Source: Ramlibacter sp. (GTDB lineage: Bacteria > Pseudomonadota > Gammaproteobacteria > Burkholderiales > Burkholderiaceae_C). Taken from it: a DNA stretch of 64,000 nt. The notes below the pieces were generated by a model. It was given only the letters and a program-made list of their open reading frames with translations, was not told the origin of the DNA and ran no database searches. The stretch's first letter is position 1; each line of letters opens with the position of its first letter. This document shows, piece by piece, positions 38,014 to 48,894 of this stretch. The translations under genes and the position numbers were made by a program. The DNA lies in the NCBI GenBank assembly GCA_030695945.1, contig JAUYOG010000049.1, forward strand, positions 62,001 to 126,000, read 5' to 3'.

Positions 38014-39246
38014 ATGAATATCACCCGACGAGACGCCGGCATCGCCCTTGCCGGCGCGGCTGCGTACCCCGCGCTCTTCGCGGCGCCGCCCAGGCAAACG
38101 ACGACGTACCTGATTCCTTCACTGGCCGACTTCTCGGGGCCCTTCGCCACCGTGATGCCCCTGTTCACCGGTGCTCGCGAATCCGTGGGGACCTGGTGGA
38201 ACGCCGAGATTGGCAGCAGGATCGGGGTGAAGCTGGACATCAAGGCGTATGACACCCGTTACGACACGGCGCAGACGGCCAGCCTGTGGCCGGGCATCCT
38301 CGCGGCCAAGCCGTTGATCGGCTTTGCCCTGGGGGGCCCCGACACCGCCGCCTTGCAGCAGCGGCTGCCCAACGACAAGGTCGTGATGATCCTCGGCTCC
38401 GCCAGCAACGGGTTCGGGTGGCGGCCCAACCAGTGGATCCTGTCCACGCGGCCGACGTTCGTGCACGAGTTCGCCGGCTTCATCGACTGGTTCCAACGGG
38501 TCAGGACCGGCGGCAACCGGCCGGTGAAGATCGCGATGGTGACGACGGAGGCCTCGCCGACTTTTGCCGACATGGGGCGGGGGACGGCGATCTGGGCCAA
38601 GGCGAATCCCAAGACGGTGGACCTGGTTGAAGTCGTCTACGTCGAGCCGCAGCCGGCCGACATGACCCTGCAAGTCCGTCGCGTCTTCAACGCGGGGGCT
38701 GAAGCCATCATCGCGCCCGCCACGCCGCAGCAGGCGGTTGCGGTCAAGCGCGCCATGCAGGCTCTGGGCCGAAATGTGCCCATCGTATTCAGCATGCACA
38801 ACTCGCCGACCTTCATGGCAAAGGCCATGGGCGGCATCCAGGGCCTTGAGGGCGATTACGAAGTGCAGTCCGGCGTGATCGCCTCGCCCGATCCATCCGA
38901 GCCCAAGAAGTTCTACGACATGCTGACGGCCAAGTACGGTTTGAAGACCGGTTGGTCCGCGATCGTCGGGGCGGGAATATGCCAGGCGCTGTTGCTGGTG
39001 CGAGCGGTGGAGGTTGCCGCACGGAAACATGGCGGTGACAAGCTCACCGGAGAAATCATGTATCGGACTCTGATGGAGAACACATTCAGCACGGCGGACC
39101 TGTTCGGCTTCTCCAGCGACATCGCCTATTCCATCGCGGCGCCGTTTCCCATCTACAAGCCCAAGGTCAACATCGGGTGGGTCACGGGCGGAAAGATGAC
39201 CGCGGTGGCCACTGGCGTGCCGATCCCCAAGGTAGAGCGCTGGTAG
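38014..39246 (+). CDS. livK: ABC transporter substrate-binding protein (LivK-like)
   Basis: 410 residues of the Leu/Ile/Val-binding family (Peripla_BP_6). The N-terminal signal MNITRRDAGIALAGAAAYPA has a twin-arginine pair, so Tat export is likely. The mature protein starts QTTTYLIPSLADFSGPFA. AGGAGA precedes the ATG. Its genomic partners (CoA ligase, acyl-CoA dehydrogenase) argue for a carboxylic acid ligand and not for an amino acid. Confidence 0.9.
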   Translation: MNITRRDAGIALAGAAAYPALFAAPPRQTTTYLIPSLADFSGPFATVMPLFTGARESVGTWWNAEIGSRIGVKLDIKAYDTRYDTAQTASLWPGILAAKPLIGFALGGPDTAALQQRLPNDKVVMILGSASNGFGWRPNQWILSTRPTFVHEFAGFIDWFQRVRTGGNRPVKIAMVTTEASPTFADMGRGTAIWAKANPKTVDLVEVVYVEPQPADMTLQVRRVFNAGAEAIIAPATPQQAVAVKRAMQALGRNVPIVFSMHNSPTFMAKAMGGIQGLEGDYEVQSGVIASPDPSEPKKFYDMLTAKYGLKTGWSAIVGAGICQALLLVRAVEVAARKHGGDKLTGEIMYRTLMENTFSTADLFGFSSDIAYSIAAPFPIYKPKVNIGWVTGGKMTAVATGVPIPKVERW

Positions 39247-39248
39247 GC

Positions 39249-40064
39249 ATGAACAGTGCTGCGCAGACCCCCATCCTCGCGGTGGAAAACCTGGAGGTGC
39301 TGTACTCCGAGGTCATCCTGGCGCTCAAGGGCGTCAACCTGGAAGTGAAGGCCGGGTGCTGCACTGTCCTGCTGGGCCCCAATGGCGCGGGCAAGAGCAC
39401 CACGCTCAAGGCAATATCGGGCATCCTGCCGGTCGAGGACGGGGCCGTCTCGGCAGGTGGTGTCCTCATGTCCGGGCAGGACGTCACCGGCACGCCGGCT
39501 CAAAAAATGGTGGCCCGCGGCGTCATTCACGTCGTCGAAGGGCGCAAGGTCCTGCGCCACCTCAACGTGGAACAGAACCTCACCATCGGCGGGCATCTCC
39601 TTCCGGGCGCGCGCCGGGTGCGCGAGCGGCTGGCTTTCATCTACGAGACGATCCCGCGCCTGGCCGCCCTGCGAACGCGCACGGCCGGTTACCTGTCGGG
39701 AGGCGAACAGCAGCAGTTGCTGATCGCGCGCGCCCTCATGAGCGAGCCCAGGTTGATGCTGATCGACGAGCCGTCGCTGGGCCTGGCGCCGCTGATGGTC
39801 GCGGAGATCTTCCAGCTGCTGGGCCGGCTGAAGGATCAGGGTATGTCGCTCCTGATCGTCGAGCAGAATGCGCACGCGGCCCTGGGGCTGGCGGACCACG
39901 GTTATGTGATGGAGGGTGGCCGCGTGGTGCTGGAGGCGCCCGCGTCCCAGTTGCGCAACAACGAGGACATCCAGGAGTTCTATCTGGGCATGGGCGCTGC
40001 CGGCGAGCGCAAGAACTACCGGCACATCAAGCACTACCGGCGCCGCAAGCGCTGGCTGGGCTGA
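39249..40064 (+). CDS. livF: Branched-chain-type ABC transporter ATP-binding protein (LivF)
   Basis: 271 residues. Walker A is GPNGAGKST, the signature LSGGEQQQL, Walker B LMLIDEPSLGLAP, and the H-loop VEQNAHAAL. The C-terminus has a basic tail (KHYRRRKRWLG) longer than in standard LivF. ATG 39249 lies two bases after the livK stop; the upstream open part belongs to livK. Confidence 0.9.
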   Translation: MNSAAQTPILAVENLEVLYSEVILALKGVNLEVKAGCCTVLLGPNGAGKSTTLKAISGILPVEDGAVSAGGVLMSGQDVTGTPAQKMVARGVIHVVEGRKVLRHLNVEQNLTIGGHLLPGARRVRERLAFIYETIPRLAALRTRTAGYLSGGEQQQLLIARALMSEPRLMLIDEPSLGLAPLMVAEIFQLLGRLKDQGMSLLIVEQNAHAALGLADHGYVMEGGRVVLEAPASQLRNNEDIQEFYLGMGAAGERKNYRHIKHYRRRKRWLG

Positions 40065-40083
40065 CGTCCGGACGGAACCGCAG

Positions 40084-41235
40084 ATGCTGCCCCAACTTCA
40101 CCGCCATCCCTGGATGGACGAGGAGAGCGACGCATTCCGCGAACAGGTGCGCCGCTACATAGCCGACGAGCTGGCGCCCCACATGAATGGCTGGCGCCGG
40201 CAGGGATTCATCCCGCGCGAGGTGTGGCGGCCGTTCGGGCGGCTGGGCTTTCTGATGCCCGAGATTGCCGAAGCTTACGGAGGCGCCGGTGTCTCGCTGG
40301 CGTTTCAGCTGGTGGTTCAGGACGAGCTCGCGAAGGCCGAAGTCCCCGCCAACACGGCCGTGCATTCGATTGCCGCCCATTACATCGCCGACTATGGCAC
40401 CGACGCTCAAAAGGAGCGCTGGTTGCCCAGGCTCGTCAGCGGGGAGATGCTGGCCGGGATCGCGCTGACAGAGCCCGGGTGCGGCTCGGACCTGAAGGCG
40501 CTGCGTACGACCGCGAAACGCAACGGGGACGGGTACGTGATTGACGGGGTCAAGACTTTCATCACGAACGGATTCACCGCCAACCTCCTGGTCGTCGCGG
40601 TGCGCACGGGCGGCGCCGGCGGCCGAGGCGTTTCCCTCTTCGTCCTGGAAACCGAGAAGCTGCGGGGCTTTGGCGTGGGGCGGCGGCTGGAAAAAATCGG
40701 CCAGCATGCTTCGGACACCGCCGAGTTGTTCTTCGACGGCGTCACCGTTCCGAGCGATCACCTGCTGGGCGAAGTGGAGGGAAACGGCTTTCCCCAGGCG
40801 ATGAGCCAGCTGCCCTACGAACGGCTGCTGCTGTGCGTGCCGGCCGCGGCGATGATCGAGCGCGCGGTCGAACTGACAGTCGAGTACACGCGGCAGCGCA
40901 AGGCCTTCGGTCAAGCCCTCGCGGATTTCCAGAATACGCGGTTCAAGCTCGCGGAGTGCGCGACATTGGCCCACGTGGTGCGCAGCTTCGTGAACGATTG
41001 CACGCAACGGCTTCTGGACGGGACGCTCGATAACGAGGCCGCCTACATGGCCAAGTGGTGGTGTACCGAGCAACAGGGCCGTGTCGTGGACGAATGCCTG
41101 CAGCTGTTTGGCGGCTATGGATACATGGCCGAATACCCGATCGCACGCATGTACGCCGATGCCCGCGTGCAACGAATCTACGGTGGCGCCACGGAGATCA
41201 TGAAGGAGCTGATCGCGCGAAAGCTGTTCGCTTGA
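40084..41235 (+). CDS. Acyl-CoA dehydrogenase
   Basis: 383 residues, normal for the family. FAD/substrate motifs are AGIALTEPGCGSDLKAL and the C-terminal QLFGGYGYMAEYPIAR. The C-terminal position that is Glu in medium-chain enzymes is Gly here (IYGGATEIMKE). The alternative catalytic base is probably the Glu in LPYERLLL, as in long-chain and isovaleryl-CoA dehydrogenases. It would carry out the first oxidation of the acyl-CoA made by the operon's ligase. ATG 40084 lies 19 bases after livF. Confidence 0.92.
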   Translation: MLPQLHRHPWMDEESDAFREQVRRYIADELAPHMNGWRRQGFIPREVWRPFGRLGFLMPEIAEAYGGAGVSLAFQLVVQDELAKAEVPANTAVHSIAAHYIADYGTDAQKERWLPRLVSGEMLAGIALTEPGCGSDLKALRTTAKRNGDGYVIDGVKTFITNGFTANLLVVAVRTGGAGGRGVSLFVLETEKLRGFGVGRRLEKIGQHASDTAELFFDGVTVPSDHLLGEVEGNGFPQAMSQLPYERLLLCVPAAAMIERAVELTVEYTRQRKAFGQALADFQNTRFKLAECATLAHVVRSFVNDCTQRLLDGTLDNEAAYMAKWWCTEQQGRVVDECLQLFGGYGYMAEYPIARMYADARVQRIYGGATEIMKELIARKLFA

Positions 41236-41240
41236 ACACG

Positions 41241-41981
41241 ATGCTTCATGGCTGCATGGCTCGCCGCCTGCGCGACTTCCTGGAGGCAAGCCCCTGGCGC
41301 GCTTGTCTTACGCACTCGCAGATGGAGCGCGTTCATGGGGAAACAGCCATGCGCGACTTCGCGGCGGGTTCGACTGTCTGCTTTCGGGGCTCTCCCGCGG
41401 CGCATTGGCTTGGCGTTGTGGACGGGATGCTGAAAGTCGAGACCGTTGCCGCTGATGGGAGGGCTACGACGTTTGCCGGCATGCCCGCCGGCGCCTGGTT
41501 CGGCGAAGGCGCCGCGGTGAAGGGCGGGCCGCGCCCCTACGCGGTCGTTGCTATTCGCCCCAGCAGCGTTGCCTTCACGCCGCGTGAGACATTTCTCTGG
41601 CTGATCGACGACAGTCGCGCGTTCGGCCGCTGGGTGATCGACCAGTTGAATGCCCGGCTCGCACACTACGGCGCGCTGATGGAGATCTTTCGCCTGCGCG
41701 ATCTCACGGCACGCGTCGCGTACTGCGTGTCCGAGCTCTTCAATCCACAGTTGTATCCATACACCGGTCGTGAACTGGCCATCTCGCAGGAAGAGATCGC
41801 CCGTCTTTGCGGCCTGGCTCGGCAGAGTACCCATCGTGAGCTGCACACTCTCCAGCAGGCCGGCCTGCTGCGCATCCGGTACGGTGTCATCGAGGTTCTC
41901 GACCTGGAGGGCATGAGAAGGTTTTCCGCGCGGGCTGCGCACCGACGAAAACTGGCCGCAAGGTCAATTTCCTTCGATTGA
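41241..41981 (+). CDS. Crp/Fnr family transcriptional regulator
   Basis: 246 residues. An N-terminal cyclic-nucleotide-binding-like beta barrel covers about 20-140 (FAAGSTVCFRG, GAWFGEGAAVKG) and a C-terminal winged HTH follows (LAISQEEIARLCGLARQSTH as recognition helix region). No Fnr-type N-terminal cysteine cluster is seen, so oxygen sensing by an iron-sulfur centre is unlikely. It is the last gene of the beta-oxidation/Liv operon, 5 bases after the dehydrogenase, and may be its local regulator. Confidence 0.88.
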   Translation: MLHGCMARRLRDFLEASPWRACLTHSQMERVHGETAMRDFAAGSTVCFRGSPAAHWLGVVDGMLKVETVAADGRATTFAGMPAGAWFGEGAAVKGGPRPYAVVAIRPSSVAFTPRETFLWLIDDSRAFGRWVIDQLNARLAHYGALMEIFRLRDLTARVAYCVSELFNPQLYPYTGRELAISQEEIARLCGLARQSTHRELHTLQQAGLLRIRYGVIEVLDLEGMRRFSARAAHRRKLAARSISFD

Positions 41982-42060
41982 CGACCGGCCTCGCCATCGC
42001 GACGATTGCCGATCGTATGCAAGCCAGCTCGCACGCCCCGCTCATGCTCCGCGCCTTCCG

Positions 42061-43828
<1,768 letters not shown>

Positions 43829-43851
<23 letters not shown>

Positions 43852-44734
43852 CTCCGGCCTTGAAGTCGTGAGACCCCAAGGAGGTCTCCAGCCAATCCGC
43901 GAAGAGCTGGGCGGCCGGGGCGAGATCGCACTCGGCCCCGCAGATCAGGTAATACGAATTGGGCGACACGACGCTCAGCCGTCCGATCCTCACCAGGCGG
44001 CCCGTGCGCAGCGCATCCATCGCGAGGAGCGACCTTGCCAGTGCAACGCCCTGACCGGCCTCCGCCGCCTGGAGCAACAGGCCGGAGTCGTCAAAGCGGG
44101 CGCCGAAGCGAAATCCATTCGCGGCCAAACCGGCCTCGGCCAGCCAGGGACGCCATGACTCATGGGTATCGCGCAAGAGGGGGTACGTATTGGTCAACGC
44201 GGTCCTTGGCCGCTTACCCCAAAGGGAGGGCGCGGCGACCGGGAACAACTCCTCCGTGCGAAGATGCCGGGCCGAAACATGGGGCCAGGGGCCCGGTCCA
44301 TAACGAAGGGCGACTTCCGCGCCTGAGGTGGGGTTCACCAGCTCCTGGGTGGCCGCAATGCGCAAGTCGATCCCCGGGTGGCGTTGCATGAATTCGCCGA
44401 CCCTGGCCATGAGCCACCTGCTTGCCAGCGATGGCAGCACATTCAACGACAGCCGTCGGCCGGCCACGCCTCGAATCTCCAGTGTCGCCGCACTCAATGC
44501 GTCCAGCGCCGGCCGAATGGAAGCGAGGTATTGCTGGCCAGAGGGTGTGAGCTGGGTGGAACGCTTGCCGCGGTCGACCAACGACACGCCCAGAAACTCC
44601 TCCAGCGCCTTCAACTGGTGGCTGATCGCGCCGTGGGTGACGTTGAGTGACTCGGCGGCGCGCCGGAGGTTGCGCTCTCGAGCCACGGCATCGAAGGCGC
44701 GCAGTGCTGGTAGAGGCGGAATCAAGAGGCCCAT
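43829..44734 (-). CDS. LysR family transcriptional regulator, GcvA-like
   Basis: 301 residues. The N-terminal HTH begins IPPLPALRAFDAVARERNLR, with NVTHGAISHQLKALEEFLG as the recognition region, the GcvA subgroup type. The effector domain follows. Its 3' end overlaps the convergent DUF885 gene by 23 bases. The upstream neighbour is an EamA exporter on the same strand, so no divergent target marks its regulon. Confidence 0.9.
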
Positions 44735-44754
44735 CGAAGGTGGATTTAATCACG

Positions 44755-44776
44755 GCCGGGCTGCTGCCGGCCCGGC
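44755..44776 (-). terminator. Weak hairpin after the EamA gene
   Basis: GCCGGGC (44755-44761) and GCCCGGC (44770-44776) form a 7-bp stem with an 8-base loop, 23 bases after the EamA stop and before the LysR start. A T run is lacking, so termination is only possible. Confidence 0.25.
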
Positions 44777-44798
44777 GCAGCCGGCTCTCCGCGTGATC

Positions 44799-45710
44799 TC
44801 AGGCGCTGCGGGCCGGGCGCAGACTGGCGACGATTCTTCCGCCGAAAAGGTTGATAAGAACCCCTGCAAGGACCAGCGAACCCGCAACCAGTTTCCATGC
44901 GGGGAAGCTTTCGCCGAGCACAGCGGCCGAGAACACGGCGGCCAGGGGGGGAACCAACAGGGAGAACGGCGCGACTGTCGACGCGGGGTGCCGGGCCATC
45001 AGCCAGGCCCAGGCGGAGTAACCGATGTGCGTGCTGGCATAAACGATGTAGGCCATGGATGCAGCCGCGGGCCAGGATACGCCGCTCAGAGCGTGGCCGA
45101 TGCGGTCCGGACCTTCCACAAGCAATGAAAGTGCAGCCAGCGGGAGGGGCGCGACCAGGCTTGACCAGACCACAAGGGCCACCATGTCGACTTTTCCCAT
45201 GGCCTTGCCCACCAGATTGCCCGCGCCCCAGCAGCACGCGCCCAGTAACACGCACACAAAACCCGGCAAGCTGACATCCCCTCCGGCGTTCGCCGCGATG
45301 ATGGCCAATCCGGCCACCGCAACCGCGGCGCCGGCGAGCTGGACGCGGCTCACGCGCTCCCCGTGGATGATGGCGGCAAGGCCGATCGTGACGAATACGG
45401 TCAGCTGCAGCCCGATCGCCGCAAGCGAAGCCGAGACGCCGAGCGCCATTCCCAGGAACACCAGGCCAAACTGCAGCGCGAACACCAGCAAGCCATAGAA
45501 GGCGACGAGCCGGAATGGCGCCGCCGGGCGGCGGATGAAGAACACAAAAGGCACCGCGGCCAGGGCGAAACGAATCGCGGCCATCAATATGGGGGGAAAA
45601 TCCACCAACGCGACCTTGATCGCCACGAAATTGAATGCCCATATGGCGACGACGAACAAAGCGATGAAGAGGTGGCTGACTGGCATGGGTTCCAAGGACA
45701 CGTTCGCCAT
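44799..45710 (-). CDS. EamA/DMT-superfamily transporter
   Basis: 303 residues with ten predicted helices in two EamA repeats (first repeat from FIALFVVAIWAFNFVAIKVA, second from GFVCVLLGACCWGAGNLVGK). Such proteins export amino acids or other metabolites. An internal ATG at 45686 (MPVSHLF) is a likely alternative start because the helix begins just after it. Confidence 0.88.
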   Translation of the reverse strand: MANVSLEPMPVSHLFIALFVVAIWAFNFVAIKVALVDFPPILMAAIRFALAAVPFVFFIRRPAAPFRLVAFYGLLVFALQFGLVFLGMALGVSASLAAIGLQLTVFVTIGLAAIIHGERVSRVQLAGAAVAVAGLAIIAANAGGDVSLPGFVCVLLGACCWGAGNLVGKAMGKVDMVALVVWSSLVAPLPLAALSLLVEGPDRIGHALSGVSWPAAASMAYIVYASTHIGYSAWAWLMARHPASTVAPFSLLVPPLAAVFSAAVLGESFPAWKLVAGSLVLAGVLINLFGGRIVASLRPARSA

Positions 45711-45778
45711 ATCGTGTCCACCCTGATGCTGTCGGTCAATCGAAATTGGCTGGCAGACTGGTTAGTTCTGCTCACATG

Positions 45779-45796
45779 TGCGGCCCGCGGGCCGCA
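45779..45796. promoter_or_regulatory. 18-bp perfect palindrome between hydrolase and EamA genes
   Basis: TGCGGCCCGCGGGCCGCA is identical to its reverse complement. It lies 19 bases after the hydrolase stop and about 70 bases upstream of the EamA start (both minus strand). It could be a GC-only terminator stem or an operator; no T run follows. Confidence 0.35.
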
Positions 45797-45814
45797 TCCC
45801 ACCTGGGCGCGAAT

Positions 45815-46885
45815 TCATGGCACGCCCCTCTGCAAGAACCGCTTCAGTTGTTCGAAGTAGGCCTCGGGCTCCTCCGCCCAAGGTCGATGCGAACTCTCCT
45901 CGAATATGCTGACATGGGCGACACCAAGGGGGAACGCGTCTCGAATCTCGTAGGCGACGGCGGGAGGGCTGACCGGGTCGAAGCGCCCGGCAGTGATCAA
46001 GGACGGAACACGAGTTTTCGCCAACAGCGGCCTGGCATCCATCGATGCCATCGCGCCCCCGACCCGCCACTCGGGATCGTCTCCGATGATTTCACAATAG
46101 ACCGACATCCGGTGCTGGTCACCTGGCGCATCGCTGAAGAGTTTGCGCATCTTCCTCGCCGCCTGGTTGCGCCAGTAGAGGCTCGAGATTCCGTGTCCGT
46201 ACAACTCCTGATACTCCTCGGCGCAACTCCGAACGCCGGTCGCCCGCATGCTCTCGATGCGTGCCCAGGTCTCCGGAAACTGGTTCTGGATGAAACGATT
46301 GACGTTGTCGATGTTTCGCTGCCACGCGACCGCTCCGTGCCCTGAGCTGGAAATGACCAGATGGGACAGGCGTTCGGGGTAGCGTGCCGCGTAGAGAAGT
46401 GCCGGGTAGCCGCCATAGGAGTGGCCGAGCAGGGCTATCCGCTCGAAACCGAGGGCAACGCGCAGGCTTTCGACATCCTGAACATCCCGCTCGGGAGAAT
46501 GCCGCACACCGACCGGCAACTGTGCGGACGACCTTCCCCGGCCGATATTGTCGAAATAGACCACGGTGTGACTGGCGGCGAGTCGGTCGAACTCGGGTCG
46601 CAGCGACGTATGGGACGACCCCGGGCCCCCGGCTATCAAAAGGATGGGCGGACCCGCCCCCAAAACTTCATAGTGGATGCGGCCGTGTGGCGTCGCAACC
46701 TCCCCGGCATGCGCCGAAACCTGGGCTTGGGCATCGACCAGCGCGATACAAGTGAACAACAAGGTGCCGACTCGAATCAACCCGGCAATCCGCTGCGCCG
46801 CCCTTTGCCGCAGGGGAGCGGGCCTGGCCCTTACGTTCGTGAGGTCGTCGCGGAGAGGGGCCATTCGTATTGTCGGGATTGTCAC
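45815..46885 (-). CDS. Alpha/beta hydrolase, proline-iminopeptidase-like
   Basis: 356 residues. A hydrophobic segment at about 36-52 (VGTLLFTCIALVDAQAQ) looks like a signal or anchor after an N-terminal extension, so a start downstream of 46885 is possible. The core has the oxyanion loop IAGGPGSSHTSL, nucleophile Ser in LGHSYGGYP, Asp in AGRFDPVSPP and His in ESSHRPWAEEP. HGRIHYEVLGAGPPILL starts the domain. The substrate could be a short peptide, ester or lactone. It is divergent from the AraC/GlxA gene with only 41 bases between. Confidence 0.85.
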   Translation of the reverse strand: MTIPTIRMAPLRDDLTNVRARPAPLRQRAAQRIAGLIRVGTLLFTCIALVDAQAQVSAHAGEVATPHGRIHYEVLGAGPPILLIAGGPGSSHTSLRPEFDRLAASHTVVYFDNIGRGRSSAQLPVGVRHSPERDVQDVESLRVALGFERIALLGHSYGGYPALLYAARYPERLSHLVISSSGHGAVAWQRNIDNVNRFIQNQFPETWARIESMRATGVRSCAEEYQELYGHGISSLYWRNQAARKMRKLFSDAPGDQHRMSVYCEIIGDDPEWRVGGAMASMDARPLLAKTRVPSLITAGRFDPVSPPAVAYEIRDAFPLGVAHVSIFEESSHRPWAEEPEAYFEQLKRFLQRGVP

Positions 46886-46926
46886 TGCGCCGAGATTAGG
46901 GTGCGCCTTGCAACCGCGAAAGTGGC

Positions 46927-48015
46927 ATGATCGCCGTTTTTATGGCGACAGCTGCCAGATCCATCCAGCGCGACACTCCCTTGCGGGTCTCGATACTCGT
47001 CTATGAGGGGTGTTCCGCGTTTGTTGCCACGGGACTGAGCGAGGCCCTGGAGCTCGCCGTGCTGCTTGAGTCACAGAAGCATGCCCGAAACAAGCCACTG
47101 CTGCAGGTCGGATGGCAGGCCGCTCATGGAGGCGCCGTTGCCGTTTCGCCGCGGGTCACGATTCGTGCGGACACCACGTCGAGCACGCACGGACCCCACG
47201 TCCTCATCGTGCCGCCGCTTTTTCACACTTCCCCAGACGACTTCGCCTCGCGCCTGTCAGGGCTCGATTCCGCGGTCCGTTTGGTCAGAAGACATGTCGA
47301 GCAAGGAGGCGTGGTGGCGAGCGCCTGCAGTGGGGCCGGAGTGTTGGCCGCCGCAGGGGCCCTCGAAGGCAGGTCGGCGACCGGTTGCTGGTGGCTCGAA
47401 AGCGTACTGCGATCGCGATTCCCCAACGTGCGGTGGCAAATGACGGAGACGTTGGTCCGAGATGGCGATGTCCTGACGGCCGGAGCGGGCCTGGCCTATA
47501 CCCGCCTGGTGTTCGAACTCCTGGAGAGGTCGGGCGGGCGCGATCTGGCGCTGTTGACCGCACGTTTTCTCGGCATCGAACGCAATGGCGAGAGCCGACA
47601 GCCGTTCGCACAACTGCTTCCCCTGCAGCATTCGGAGGACGCCATGGTCGGAGCCTTCGAGCGCCACGTCCGCGCTCATGCCGCCTCCCGCGAACTGCAC
47701 ATCGATCAGATTTCGCGAGCGCTCAATGTCAGCACGCGGACTCTCTTCCGGAGAGTGCGGGCTGTCACGGGCGAATCGCCTTTTCGCATCATCCAGCTCA
47801 CCCGTCTGGAAAAAGCCAAGAGCTTGCTGGCGGACACACAGCTCTCGGTGGATGACATTTGCGAGCGATGTGGATGGGAAGATGCAGCCTCCTTCCGGAA
47901 GCTGTTCAGCCGAGAAATCGGGATGAGTCCCACGGGATGGCGGGAGGCGTTCGGACTCCGGGCCGGCCGGGTGAATACAGTATCTGCGAGGACCCGATCC
48001 CGGCGAAGTGCCTGA
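46927..48015 (+). CDS. GlxA-type regulator (DJ-1/PfpI domain plus AraC HTH)
   Basis: 362 residues. The N-terminal half is a DJ-1/PfpI domain with the nucleophile-elbow Cys in ASACSGAGVLAAAG. The C-terminal half has two AraC HTH motifs, LHIDQISRALNVSTRTLFRR and LSVDDICERCGWEDAASFRK. It is divergent from the alpha/beta hydrolase, sharing a 41-base intergenic region, so it probably controls that gene. Confidence 0.9.
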   Translation: MIAVFMATAARSIQRDTPLRVSILVYEGCSAFVATGLSEALELAVLLESQKHARNKPLLQVGWQAAHGGAVAVSPRVTIRADTTSSTHGPHVLIVPPLFHTSPDDFASRLSGLDSAVRLVRRHVEQGGVVASACSGAGVLAAAGALEGRSATGCWWLESVLRSRFPNVRWQMTETLVRDGDVLTAGAGLAYTRLVFELLERSGGRDLALLTARFLGIERNGESRQPFAQLLPLQHSEDAMVGAFERHVRAHAASRELHIDQISRALNVSTRTLFRRVRAVTGESPFRIIQLTRLEKAKSLLADTQLSVDDICERCGWEDAASFRKLFSREIGMSPTGWREAFGLRAGRVNTVSARTRSRRSA

Positions 48016-48116
48016 TCGCCGCTTTGTGCGGGTACGAGGCTCGCGTGGCGGTGTTCGCCATCATCGTGGCAGCCGAACCGCTTGCACGCGAATGGCGGCG
48101 CACCTAATCTCGAACG

Positions 48117-48425
48117 ATGGCCACGTTCTGCATTCATTACGAGCCGGGTCCGAACTGGATACCGGGACTGCCCACCAAATCCCAGCACTTGCTGGAACAC
48201 GGACGCTACCTGCACGAACTTCTGGAGCGCGGCCAACTCCTGCAAGCCGGCCCGTTTCCCGAACGGGGCGGCATGGCGTTGGTCGAGTGCGGCGACGAGG
48301 CAACTGCTCTGGTCATCGCGGCCCAGGATCCGGCGGTGTCCAGCGGCGTGATGGTGGCCCGCGTCCACGCATGGCGGGTGCTGTTCGACCAAGCCTCCGG
48401 CCGCAGCCCGTTCAGTGGGCGGTGA
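48117..48425 (+). CDS. YciI-like protein
   Basis: 102 residues of the YciI ferredoxin-like fold: HYEPGPNWIPGLP, then HLLEHGRYLHELLERGQLLQAG and the C-terminal ARVHAWRVLF. Family members are small dimeric proteins with a proposed His-Asp site. The ArsR-like gene follows directly, and the pair is a common arrangement in which the regulator governs activator-type small proteins. Confidence 0.82.
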   Translation: MATFCIHYEPGPNWIPGLPTKSQHLLEHGRYLHELLERGQLLQAGPFPERGGMALVECGDEATALVIAAQDPAVSSGVMVARVHAWRVLFDQASGRSPFSGR

Positions 48426-48460
48426 GGTCGGGGCCGGGGCCAGGACGCTCGGCGCCCGAG

Positions 48461-48775
48461 ATGGGGAAAGACGACAGCGTCTCCCAACTCGACCTGACCA
48501 TCACGGCCCTGTGCGATTCGAAACGGCGCGCGATGTTGGAAAGATTGTTCGCGGGACCTGCGTCGGCGTCGCAACTCGCGCTTTGGCTTGGGCTGTCCCT
48601 GCCAGGCGCGATGAAGCACTTGTCGGTGCTGGAGCGCGGGAGGCTCGTCACGTCCGTGAAGATCGGTCGAGTGCGCTCCTACCGGGCTTGCAGTTCGGCG
48701 CTGGCGACCGTCGATTGCTGGTTGTCGCGCTGTAAAGGTGCCGTCTCGCACGCGAACTCGTGTTCGGCCCCATGA
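48461..48775 (+). CDS. ArsR family transcriptional regulator
   Basis: 104 residues with winged HTH: ITALCDSKRRAMLERLFAG, then SQLALWLGLSLPGAMKHLSV, the recognition helix of the metal-independent ArsR subgroup. No CxC metal-sensor motif is visible in the recognition helix. An in-frame GTG at 48422 overlaps the YciI stop (GTGA) and would add 13 residues; ATG 48461 fits the family start better. Confidence 0.8.
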   Translation: MGKDDSVSQLDLTITALCDSKRRAMLERLFAGPASASQLALWLGLSLPGAMKHLSVLERGRLVTSVKIGRVRSYRACSSALATVDCWLSRCKGAVSHANSCSAP

Positions 48776-48805
48776 CACTCCCGGCGCGAGACCAGTGTTC
48801 ACGGC

Positions 48806-48835
48806 CGCACAGCCCTGTGCGCAATTACGGTGGCC
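48806..48835 (+). promoter_or_regulatory. LysR-type operator, copy B of the three-copy element
   Basis: The core is CGCACAGCCCTGTGCG followed by CAATTACGGTGGCC. GACAAT at 48866-48871 lies 30 bases downstream and would start transcription near 48878, about 17 bases before the Bug ATG at 48895. No -35 box stands in the right place, as expected for an activator-dependent promoter. Confidence 0.75.
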
Positions 48836-48894
48836 GCGCCTCTCGAAAAGACGGGGCGACTTCCCGACAATGACCGGAACTCATGGAGGCCTGC

